Source: Actinomycetota bacterium
GTDB taxonomy: Bacteria > Actinomycetota > Acidimicrobiia > Acidimicrobiales > Ilumatobacteraceae
Reading direction: 5' to 3'
DNA: 10,144 nt
Assembly (NCBI GenBank): GCA_009704065.1
Contig: WLEX01000026.1
Coordinates: 1 to 10,144 of the forward strand
In this document: positions 1 through 5,377 of the stretch, one piece after another
Numbering within the stretch: the stretch's first letter is position 1
How the letters are laid out: each line of letters starts with the position of its first letter
Notes under the pieces: model-generated
What the model was told of the DNA's origin: nothing
Database searches by the model: none
What the model saw: only the letters and a program-made list of their open reading frames with translations
Made by a program: the position numbers and the translations under genes

Positions 1-419
1 GCCACCGATGCTTTTTTTGTTGTCTTGGTAAGAAGTAGCCAACACGCAAGTGCACCCAACATAAAGAATGGATGCAAGGGAAACAAACTTCCCGCACCTG
101 TAGCGACGCCTTTGCCACCTTTGAATTTCCGCGTGACGGGGTACACATGGCCAAGGACTGCCGCTGCAGCACAAGCATATGCAACGTGACGGTCAGACAA
201 GGTTGCCGCAACAGGTAGCGCACCCTTGAGTGCATCGAATACAAAGACCAGTACGCCGTATTTGGTGCCAAGTGCACGTGCGACGTTGCTAGCACCAGGA
301 TTTCCGGAGCCAACTGTGGTGATGTCGACACCTTTTGATTTGGCGATCAGAATCGCGCTCGGCAATGTGCCACAGAAATAAGCAATAACAATTGCTATAA
401 CTGCAACAAACGGGTTCAT
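1..419 (-). CDS. plsY: Acyl-phosphate:glycerol-3-phosphate acyltransferase PlsY, N-terminal part (cut by window edge)
   Basis: PlsY is an integral membrane enzyme that transfers an acyl group from acyl-phosphate to glycerol-3-phosphate, the first acylation in phospholipid synthesis. The visible 139 residues begin MNPFVAVIAIVIAYFCGTLP, a first transmembrane helix. They then show the three PlsY signatures: GSGNPGASNVAR at about residues 38-49, a KG..P motif at about 65-69, and GHVYP...KFKGGKGVAT at about 90-107, which is the glycine-rich acyl-phosphate/G3P site. The C-terminal helices lie outside the window. The ATG at 417-419 overlaps the mftC stop (ATGA), so it is probably translated by coupling to mftC. 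PlsY is usually a stand-alone housekeeping gene, so its place behind a mycofactocin maturase is unusual. Family assignment is firm; any link to mycofactocin is speculation. Confidence 0.9.
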   Translation of the reverse strand, partial: MNPFVAVIAIVIAYFCGTLPSAILIAKSKGVDITTVGSGNPGASNVARALGTKYGVLVFVFDALKGALPVAATLSDRHVAYACAAAAVLGHVYPVTRKFKGGKGVATGAGSLFPLHPFFMLGALACWLLLTKTTKKASV

Positions 420-1531
420 GCATTCACCGTAGAACGGGGAGGCTTTGAATGGTCCATCGAAGGTCTTGGAATAAGCGATACAGACACTGCAGGCAACAAT
501 ACTTCGCCATGTCCAGTGACACATTCAGGGTCTGGGCCATCGAGGGGAAGTCCTGTGAAGAACTTTGCTGCCATGCAACCGCCTTGGCAGGCATCGAATG
601 CGCCGCACGATGCACATGCGCCAGCGCTTTGAGGTTCGCGTAATTCTGTAAACAAATCGGATTCACGCCAGACATCGGTGAAACCACCTTCGGCCAGAAC
701 ATTTCCAGCTTTGAACGTGTCGTGAATAACAAACGGACACGCGTACACGTCGCCAATGGGGTCGATGAGGCATACAACGCGCCCCGCACCGCACAAGTTA
801 AGACCAGGCAACGATTCACCGAATGCATTGAGATGGAAAAACGAATCTCCGGTGAGCACATTTTCGCCATGTGCAAGGAGCCAATTATAAATTTGGCGTT
901 GTTGTGCATTGGTGGGGTGCAGTTCATTCCACGTATCGGCGCCACGACCAGCAGGACGCAAGCGCGTAATACGCAATTGTGCACCATATGAATCGGCGAG
1001 GGCCTTAAATTCATCGAGTTGATCAACGTTGTGGCGTGTGATCACTACAGAAATTTTGAATTGGCCAAAGCCTGCAGCTTTGAGATTGTCCATTGCACGA
1101 ATTGCTGTTGCATACGAGCCATTACCGCGCACTGCATCGTTTGTTGCGGCATCGGTTCCATCGAGACTGATTTGGATATCGAGGTAATCCATTGCCGCAA
1201 GACGCTTCGCGTTCTTCTCATCGATGAATGCACCGTTAGTAGAAAACTTCACACCAATCTTGTTTGCAATTGAGTGCTCGACAATTTCAAAGAAGTCACG
1301 ACGAATCATTGGCTCGCCGCCACCGATGTTGATATAGAAAACCTGAAGTGCTGCTAGTTCGTCGAGTACTGCTTTTGCTTGTTCAGTGCTGAGTTCGCGG
1401 TCATCGCGTTGTCCACTACTAGAGAGGCAATGCACACACTCGAGATTGCATGCATAGGTAAGTTCCCATGTAAGGCAGATAGGGGCATCGAGCCCTTGTT
1501 TCATTTGGGCAGACAGTGTTTCAGAGGACAC
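416..1531 (-). CDS. mftC: Mycofactocin radical SAM maturase MftC
   Basis: MftC is the radical SAM/SPASM enzyme that acts on the C-terminal Val-Tyr of MftA, first by oxidative decarboxylation of Tyr and then by forming a C-C bond to Val. The 371-aa product carries the CNLECVHC cluster motif (Cys28, Cys32, Cys35) in the family-typical context APICLTWELTYACNLECVHC, then GGEP at 71-74. The SPASM region has eight cysteines (247, 254, 265, 306, 309, 315, 319, 337), including the stretch ACASCGAFDACQGGCMAAKF. I chose the GTG at 1531 because a GGAG lies 7 nt upstream and the start overlaps the end of mftB by 11 nt, a translationally coupled arrangement. An upstream ATG at 1621 would add 30 unconserved residues lying inside mftB, and the ATG at 1504 would drop nine. 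It lies between mftB and plsY on the same strand. mftD, which commonly follows mftC, is not here. Confidence 0.95.
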   Translation of the reverse strand: MSSETLSAQMKQGLDAPICLTWELTYACNLECVHCLSSSGQRDDRELSTEQAKAVLDELAALQVFYINIGGGEPMIRRDFFEIVEHSIANKIGVKFSTNGAFIDEKNAKRLAAMDYLDIQISLDGTDAATNDAVRGNGSYATAIRAMDNLKAAGFGQFKISVVITRHNVDQLDEFKALADSYGAQLRITRLRPAGRGADTWNELHPTNAQQRQIYNWLLAHGENVLTGDSFFHLNAFGESLPGLNLCGAGRVVCLIDPIGDVYACPFVIHDTFKAGNVLAEGGFTDVWRESDLFTELREPQSAGACASCGAFDACQGGCMAAKFFTGLPLDGPDPECVTGHGEVLLPAVSVSLIPRPSMDHSKPPRSTVNA

Positions 1532-1787
1532 GAATAATCTCCGATGTGGTGAGAGACGACAATGCAGTGACAAAAGAAGGCCAACGAGTCTCGTCGACTC
1601 CTTCTGCTGTGAGTGCATCACGTAGCGAAGGGTGTTGGCCCATCACGCGTACTACTCGAACAATGTCGGGGTGTTTCAAGAACACAAGTCGACGATTGCC
1701 GTAGTGATAGGCGAGGGCGCCAAAGGGTTCAGGCCGCAGTGCGACCTGGGGGTGCAGTTCGCACGCAGACTCGAGAGTGACAGTCAT
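1521..1787 (-). CDS. mftB: Mycofactocin precursor peptide chaperone MftB
   Basis: MftB is a small RiPP recognition element (RRE) protein that binds the MftA leader and presents the peptide to MftC. The 88-aa product has the family signature RPEPFGALAYHYGNRRLVFLKHP at about residues 18-40, followed by a helical segment (IVRVVRVMGQHPSLRDAL) and a short C-terminal tail. Its length fits the family, usually around 90-110 aa. It lies 22 nt downstream of mftA and overlaps the mftC GTG by 11 nt. No clear Shine-Dalgarno precedes its ATG, so translation may depend on coupling to mftA. A 9-bp direct repeat straddles the start (see the repeat entry). Confidence 0.92.
   Translation of the reverse strand: MTVTLESACELHPQVALRPEPFGALAYHYGNRRLVFLKHPDIVRVVRVMGQHPSLRDALTAEGVDETRWPSFVTALSSLTTSEIIRVL
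1539..1542 (-). promoter_or_regulatory. Shine-Dalgarno deciding the mftC start
   Basis: On the minus strand CGGAG precedes the GTG at 1531 with 7 nt between (ATTATTC). It sits inside the last codons of mftB and supports GTG at 1531 over the longer ATG start at 1621 or the internal ATG at 1504. Confidence 0.65.
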
Positions 1788-1804
1788 TGCGAACTAGTGA
1801 CAGT
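1776..1804. repeat. Direct repeat AGTGACAGT x2 around the mftB start
   Basis: The perfect 9-mer AGTGACAGT occurs at 1776-1784 and again at 1796-1804, a 20-bp period. One copy lies in the first codons of mftB and the other in the mftA-mftB spacer. It could be chance, or a pair of half-sites on one helix face. Confidence 0.4.
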
Positions 1805-1809
1805 AAGGC

Positions 1810-1932
1810 TCAGTACACGCCGCACATGCCATCGATCGAGATTTCCTCTACGAGGAGTTCCTCGACGATGGTTGTCTCGGCCGTGGGAGCGGTCTGTTCG
1901 GGGCTGGGGGTGGGGTTGTTCTCCTGATCCAT
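1810..1932 (-). CDS. mftA: Mycofactocin precursor peptide MftA
   Basis: This 40-residue ribosomal precursor ends in IVEELLVEEISIDGMCGVY, which matches the strongly conserved MftA C-terminus. The final Val39-Tyr40 are the residues that become the redox-active core after MftC modification, proteolytic release and later tailoring. The N-terminal half (MDQENNPTPSPEQTAPTAET) is the variable, Pro/Thr-rich part of the leader. The ATG at 1932 gives a length typical for the family; a longer in-frame reading up to 2058 would run across the divergent promoter region and is unlikely. There is no Shine-Dalgarno, but TACTCT lies 7 nt upstream, suggesting a leaderless message. It is the first gene of an mftABC run, divergent from the dehydrogenase operon. 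Confidence 0.95.
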   Translation of the reverse strand: MDQENNPTPSPEQTAPTAETTIVEELLVEEISIDGMCGVY

Positions 1933-1939
1933 ACAGATA

Positions 1940-1945
1940 AGAGTA
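1940..1945 (-). promoter_or_regulatory. Candidate -10 element of mftA (leaderless)
   Basis: TACTCT on the minus strand fits the actinobacterial TANNNT -10 pattern. It ends 7 nt before the mftA ATG, so transcription would begin at or next to the start codon. The absence of any Shine-Dalgarno before mftA agrees with this. No convincing -35 is seen. Confidence 0.4.
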
Positions 1946-2028
1946 CTTGCCCGAGGCCCCACTAGAGAATGTGGTTCGCAGGGGACTAATCTCAAGGGAC
2001 ACCCCGTCGAGCCATCGGCGGCACTACA

Positions 2029-2034
2029 AGGGGG
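2029..2034 (+). promoter_or_regulatory. Ribosome binding site of the first alcohol dehydrogenase
   Basis: AGGGGG ends 5 nt before the ATG at 2040. It fixes this start rather than in-frame starts further upstream, such as 1947, which fall in the divergent promoter region. Confidence 0.65.
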
Positions 2035-2039
2035 CTTCC

Positions 2040-3155
2040 ATGAAGACAACCGCTGCAATTCTCTGGGAACTCAATGCTCCATGGAGCGTCGAGGAAATTG
2101 AACTCGATGCACCAGGGCCGGGCGAAGTTTTGGTCAAAATCGCTGCATCTGGAATGTGCCACTCTGATGAGCACTTGGTCACTGGCGACTTGCCATTTGC
2201 TCTTCCCATCATTGGTGGACACGAAGGTGCTGGCGTCGTCGAGCAAGTCGGCGAAGGTGTGAGCTGGATCGCCCCTGGCGACCATGTGGTGTTTGGTTTC
2301 ATCCCATCATGTGGACGTTGCCCAAGCTGTTCAACAGGCCACCAAAACTTGTGTGACCTTGGCGCCCTCATGGGACTTGGTCTTCAGATTTCTGACGGCA
2401 CATCACGTCATCACGCTCAAGGCAAAGACCTCACACTCATGTGCATGCTCGGTACTTTTGCCAAGCACACCGTGGTCAACGAAGCATCATGCATCAAGAT
2501 CGAAAAAGATGTTCCACTCGATAAGGCTTGCCTCCTTGGTTGCGGTGTTGTCACCGGTTGGGGCTCTGCTGTGTATGCAGCTGAAGTTTCCGTAGGCGAC
2601 ACAGTTGTTGTTGTAGGTATTGGTGGCATTGGTGCCAACGCTATTCAGGGTGCAAAAATTGCCGGTGCAAAGCGCATCATTGCAATTGACCCCGTTGAGT
2701 TCAAGCGTGAAAAGGCAATGGAATTTGGCGCAACACACACCGCTTCATCACTTGAAGAAGCATTGCCTCTGGTGCAAGACCTCACATGGGGAACCATGGC
2801 AAACAAGGTCATCATGACCATGGGTGTTGGCGATGGTTCACTTATCGGTGGTGCAATGGCACTTGCTGCAAAGCGTGGTCGTGTAGTTGTTACCAACATT
2901 CACCCAGCGTTCGAAATGGGCGGAGCAAACATGAGCCTTCTTGATCTCACATTGATGGAGAAGCAACTTGTTGGTTCATTGTTTGGTTCAGGCAACCCAC
3001 GCGCAGACATTCCAAAACTTCTTGGTCTCTACCGCGAAGGTCAACTCGATCTCGACAACCTCGTCACAAAGACCTATCCACTTGAAGGAATTAACGAGGG
3101 ATACCAAGACATGCGTGATGGCAAGAACATCCGCGGAGTTCTTGTTTACGAATAA
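2040..3155 (+). CDS. NDMA-dependent (mycofactocin-associated) zinc alcohol dehydrogenase, copy 1
   Basis: This is a 371-aa zinc-dependent medium-chain dehydrogenase of the nicotinoprotein class, which keeps NAD(H) tightly bound. In vitro it passes electrons to N,N-dimethyl-4-nitrosoaniline; in cells the acceptor is thought to be mycofactocin. Visible residues are the catalytic-zinc ligands Cys40, His61-Glu62 and Cys168, the proton-relay segment CHSDEH at 40-45, and the structural-zinc cysteines 91, 94, 97 and 105 (CGRCPSCSTGHQNLC). The Rossmann motif GIGGIG is at 193-198 and the ribose-binding Asp at 217. The start is fixed by a ribosome site 5 nt upstream. It is the first gene of the operon, 41 nt before a paralog and divergent from mftA, a typical mycofactocin setting. 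The substrate cannot be read from sequence; primary alcohols are likely. Confidence 0.93.
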   Translation: MKTTAAILWELNAPWSVEEIELDAPGPGEVLVKIAASGMCHSDEHLVTGDLPFALPIIGGHEGAGVVEQVGEGVSWIAPGDHVVFGFIPSCGRCPSCSTGHQNLCDLGALMGLGLQISDGTSRHHAQGKDLTLMCMLGTFAKHTVVNEASCIKIEKDVPLDKACLLGCGVVTGWGSAVYAAEVSVGDTVVVVGIGGIGANAIQGAKIAGAKRIIAIDPVEFKREKAMEFGATHTASSLEEALPLVQDLTWGTMANKVIMTMGVGDGSLIGGAMALAAKRGRVVVTNIHPAFEMGGANMSLLDLTLMEKQLVGSLFGSGNPRADIPKLLGLYREGQLDLDNLVTKTYPLEGINEGYQDMRDGKNIRGVLVYE

Positions 3156-3160
3156 ATATT

Positions 3161-3174
3161 TCTGTCTCGACAGA
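3161..3174 (+). repeat. Short perfect inverted repeat between the two dehydrogenase genes
   Basis: TCTGTC at 3161-3166 and GACAGA at 3169-3174 are separated by TC. As RNA this makes a 5-bp stem with a CUCG tetraloop, 10 nt before the ribosome site of the second dehydrogenase. It has no following U-tract, so it is not a Rho-independent terminator. It may be an mRNA processing or stability hairpin, or chance. Confidence 0.4.
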
Positions 3175-3183
3175 TACATAACC

Positions 3184-3190
3184 AGGGGGA
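3184..3190 (+). promoter_or_regulatory. Ribosome binding site of the second alcohol dehydrogenase
   Basis: AGGGGGA ends 6 nt before the ATG at 3197 and resembles the site in front of copy 1, so both dehydrogenases have their own strong initiation signals. Confidence 0.65.
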
Positions 3191-3196
3191 AACATC

Positions 3197-4348
3197 ATGA
3201 AGTCAAAAGCAGCTGTTCTATACGGAATCGACCAACCTTGGGTCGTGGAAGAAATCGAAGTTGACGATCCAAAAGCCAATGAAGTATTGGTGAATTGGAA
3301 AGTGGCAGGAATGTGCCACTCCGACGAACACTTCGTCACTGGCGACATGGTTCCCCCCAAGGAACTGTTGGCCATGATGGGTGTCGACGACTTCTTCCCA
3401 TTCATTGGTGGACACGAAGGCGCCGGCGTCGTTGTCAAGCTTGGGCCTGGTGTTACATCACTGCAGGTAGGCGACCATGTGTCTGCAAGTTTTGTTCCTT
3501 CATGTGGACGTTGTCGTTATTGCTCTACGGGTCGCCAAAACTTGTGCAACCTTGGGGCAGGCACGCTTACTGGCGGCATGATTACCGATGGCACACATCG
3601 TCATCACGTGAAAGATGGTCGCCCTGTAAAGCTCATGGCAAAACTCGGAACTTTTTCCGAATACGCCACCGTGGCTGAAGCATCGCTCATCAAAGTAGAA
3701 AAAGATTTGCCGCTCGATTGCGTGGCTCTGGTTTCTTGTGGTGTTGCAACTGGGTGGGGCTCTGCTACCAATCGTGCAGACACACAGCCCGGTGACACTG
3801 TGGTTGTTGTTGGCATTGGCGGCATTGGCATCAATGCTGTGCAGGGTGCTCGCATGGCAGGTGCAAAGCGCATCATTGCAATTGATCCCATTGAGTTCAA
3901 GCGTGAGAAAGCAATGGAATTTGGTGCGACACACACGTTTGCATCAATGGCCGAAGCAATTCCTCATCTCAATGAACTCTCATGGGGCGAGATGGCCGAC
4001 CGCGTCATTATGACCCCAGGCGTTCTTCATGGCGACATGATGGGCGAAGCAATGTCAATGGTGGGCAAAGGTGGCACTTGTGTCGTCACCGCTATTTCTC
4101 CGATGGAAGAAACCAGCGCCGATATCAACTTGTTCCAACTTGCGATGTGGAACAAAGAAGTCAAAGGAACAATCTTCGGAAGCCTTAACCCGCGTGCCGA
4201 TATTCCACGTCTTCTCGATATGTATCGCGTTGGCGAATTGAAGCTTGAAGAACTCATCACAAAGCGGTACACGCTCGACGAAATTAACGAGGGCTATCGC
4301 GCGATGCGTGAAGGCGAAAACATTCGCGGCGTCATCGTCAATGGCTAA
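3197..4348 (+). CDS. NDMA-dependent (mycofactocin-associated) zinc alcohol dehydrogenase, copy 2
   Basis: This 383-aa nicotinoprotein dehydrogenase is paralogous to the gene before it. The catalytic-zinc ligands are Cys40, His73-Glu74 and Cys181; the structural-zinc cysteines are 103, 106, 109 and 117 (CGRCRYCSTGRQNLC). A GIGGIG Rossmann motif and the AIDPIEFKRE segment follow. Compared with copy 1 it carries about 12 extra residues near 51-68 (MVPPKELLAMMGVDDFF), just before the GGHEGAG zinc loop, so the two enzymes may differ in substrate or partner. This extra loop also occurs in a subgroup of actinobacterial homologs (recalled, not checked). It overlaps the start of the downstream ATPase gene by 8 nt, which implies a shared transcript and coupled translation. 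Confidence 0.93.
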   Translation: MKSKAAVLYGIDQPWVVEEIEVDDPKANEVLVNWKVAGMCHSDEHFVTGDMVPPKELLAMMGVDDFFPFIGGHEGAGVVVKLGPGVTSLQVGDHVSASFVPSCGRCRYCSTGRQNLCNLGAGTLTGGMITDGTHRHHVKDGRPVKLMAKLGTFSEYATVAEASLIKVEKDLPLDCVALVSCGVATGWGSATNRADTQPGDTVVVVGIGGIGINAVQGARMAGAKRIIAIDPIEFKREKAMEFGATHTFASMAEAIPHLNELSWGEMADRVIMTPGVLHGDMMGEAMSMVGKGGTCVVTAISPMEETSADINLFQLAMWNKEVKGTIFGSLNPRADIPRLLDMYRVGELKLEELITKRYTLDEINEGYRAMREGENIRGVIVNG

Positions 4349-5237
4349 CTCATCTGCGCTACGCGCAACACTTGCGGGTCAAGTTGTCGGGCGTACTCGC
4401 GAAGTCGAATTAGTTCTTGCAGCTCTTGCTGCCGACCGCCATGTTTTGCTCGAAGGTCCTCCGGGTACCGGTAAATCAACGCTGTTGCGTGCGGTGGCCC
4501 AAGGCCTTGGTATCGGTTTTGAATTTGTCGAAGGCAATGCCGAACTCACGCCGGCCCGCTTGGTGGGTCATTTCGATCCTGCACGTGTATTGAATGACGG
4601 ATACGACCCTTCAGTATTTGTTGACGGGCCATTGATCTCTGCGATGCGCGATGGGTCTTTGCTGTATATCGAAGAAATCAATCGCATTCCCGAGGAAACG
4701 TTGAACGTTCTCATCACCGTTATGAGCGAAGGCGAGCTCAACGTTCCTCGTCTGGGACGTGTCACTGCTACTTCTGGTTTCCGCCTTGTTGCAGCGATGA
4801 ACCCATTCGACGCCGTCGGTACTGCTCGTATCTCGGGTGCGGTGTACGACCGGGTGTGCCGCGTCTCTATGTCGTATCAATCGGCCGAAGATGAAATCGC
4901 AATCGTGCACCGCAATGTTGCCGACTCACAAGTGTCACCAGACTGGATGTCGAAAGCAGTCGAAGTAGTGCGCCGTACTCGTTCACACGGAGATCTTCGT
5001 GTTGGTTCATCAGTACGTGGAGCAGTCGACTTTGCAAAAGTTGCTGTGTCGCTTGCTGAATTACGAGAGACGAAGATTACAAATCCCAGTGTCGGACTCG
5101 ATGCAGCACTTGTTGCGCTGTCTGGTCGCGTGCGAGTGCGTGAAGGCAATTCGCGTACTGCCGAAGATATTGTCACCGAAATCTGGCAAGACATCTTTGG
5201 TCGCACCGAAGGAGAACCCGGCGAGGGAAAAGCCTAA
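4341..5237 (+). CDS. MoxR-type AAA+ ATPase
   Basis: This 298-aa AAA+ ATPase of the MoxR/CoxD-like group typically works with a VWA partner in maturing metal or cofactor enzymes. Walker A is GPPGTGKST at 39-47, Walker B LLYIEEINR at 107-115, sensor 1 AMNP at 152-155, a probable arginine finger at Arg171 (YDRVCR), and sensor 2 near Arg226 (GSSVRG). The ATG at 4341 lies in the last codons of the preceding dehydrogenase (8-nt overlap) with no clear Shine-Dalgarno, so translation is probably coupled. An upstream ATG at 4245 would add 32 residues that merely shadow the dehydrogenase. The last codons contain an SD-like AAGGAG, a G GGA AAA slippery heptamer and then TAA, with a hairpin after it. A fraction of ribosomes may therefore slip -1 into the VWA frame. 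A role in activating the dehydrogenases is inferred from context. Confidence 0.9.
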   Translation: MANSSALRATLAGQVVGRTREVELVLAALAADRHVLLEGPPGTGKSTLLRAVAQGLGIGFEFVEGNAELTPARLVGHFDPARVLNDGYDPSVFVDGPLISAMRDGSLLYIEEINRIPEETLNVLITVMSEGELNVPRLGRVTATSGFRLVAAMNPFDAVGTARISGAVYDRVCRVSMSYQSAEDEIAIVHRNVADSQVSPDWMSKAVEVVRRTRSHGDLRVGSSVRGAVDFAKVAVSLAELRETKITNPSVGLDAALVALSGRVRVREGNSRTAEDIVTEIWQDIFGRTEGEPGEGKA

Positions 5238-5254
5238 GCCCCGACAGGGGCGGC
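5209..5254 (+). promoter_or_regulatory. Candidate programmed -1 ribosomal frameshift signal
   Basis: In order: SD-like AAGGAG at 5209-5214; a 10-nt gap; slippery heptamer G GGA AAA at 5225-5231, correctly phased with the moxR codons GGA and AAA; a 6-nt spacer ending in the TAA stop (5235-5237); and the hairpin GCCCC-GACA-GGGGC at 5238-5251, all G-C pairs. GCC at 5232-5234 could also pair with GGC at 5252-5254, leaving the UAA as a bulge. A -1 slip here enters exactly the frame of the VWA protein. The AAGGAG has no start codon at initiation distance in any frame, so it is not an ordinary ribosome site. The layout follows that of the dnaX frameshift cassette. It is recognised by eye, not tested. 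Confidence 0.65.
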
Positions 5255-5377
5255 CACGATCTGCCACTCACCAAAGAGGGCGACGAGGCTGATCAGGCTG
5301 TAGCTGAAGCAGGTAAGCGCACTACGTCTCGTCGAGACCTGTCGCGCCACGAGAACTTCGAACAAATCTCACCTGAA

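Larger units (their letters stand above)
1933..2039. promoter_or_regulatory. Divergent promoter region between mftA and the alcohol dehydrogenase operon
   Basis: These 107 bp must hold the promoters for both the mftABC run and the dehydrogenase/MoxR operon. On the plus strand, TAATCT at 1987-1992 is a possible -10 that would leave a leader of about 40 nt with a ribosome site. I see no good -35 and no long palindrome that would mark an operator for a TetR-type (MftR-like) regulator. No regulator gene is present in the window. Confidence 0.5.

Noticed and set aside
1532..1621. Longer MftC starting at the ATG at 1621
   Set aside because: The extra 30 residues are only the other frame of mftB; the GTG at 1531 has a GGAG at good distance and the usual short overlap.
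1851..1864. Inverted repeat CGAGGA-GT-TCCTCG inside mftA
   Set aside because: It is explained by the coding of the repeated EEL/VEE residues of the conserved precursor and has no terminator features.
1947..2039. N-terminal extension of the first dehydrogenase to 1947
   Set aside because: The extra 31 residues are translated from the divergent promoter region, do not look like the family, and a strong ribosome site sits just before the ATG at 2040.
1933..2058. Longer MftA starting upstream to 2058
   Set aside because: It would run antisense through the start of the divergent dehydrogenase; the 40-aa form from 1932 has a normal MftA length.
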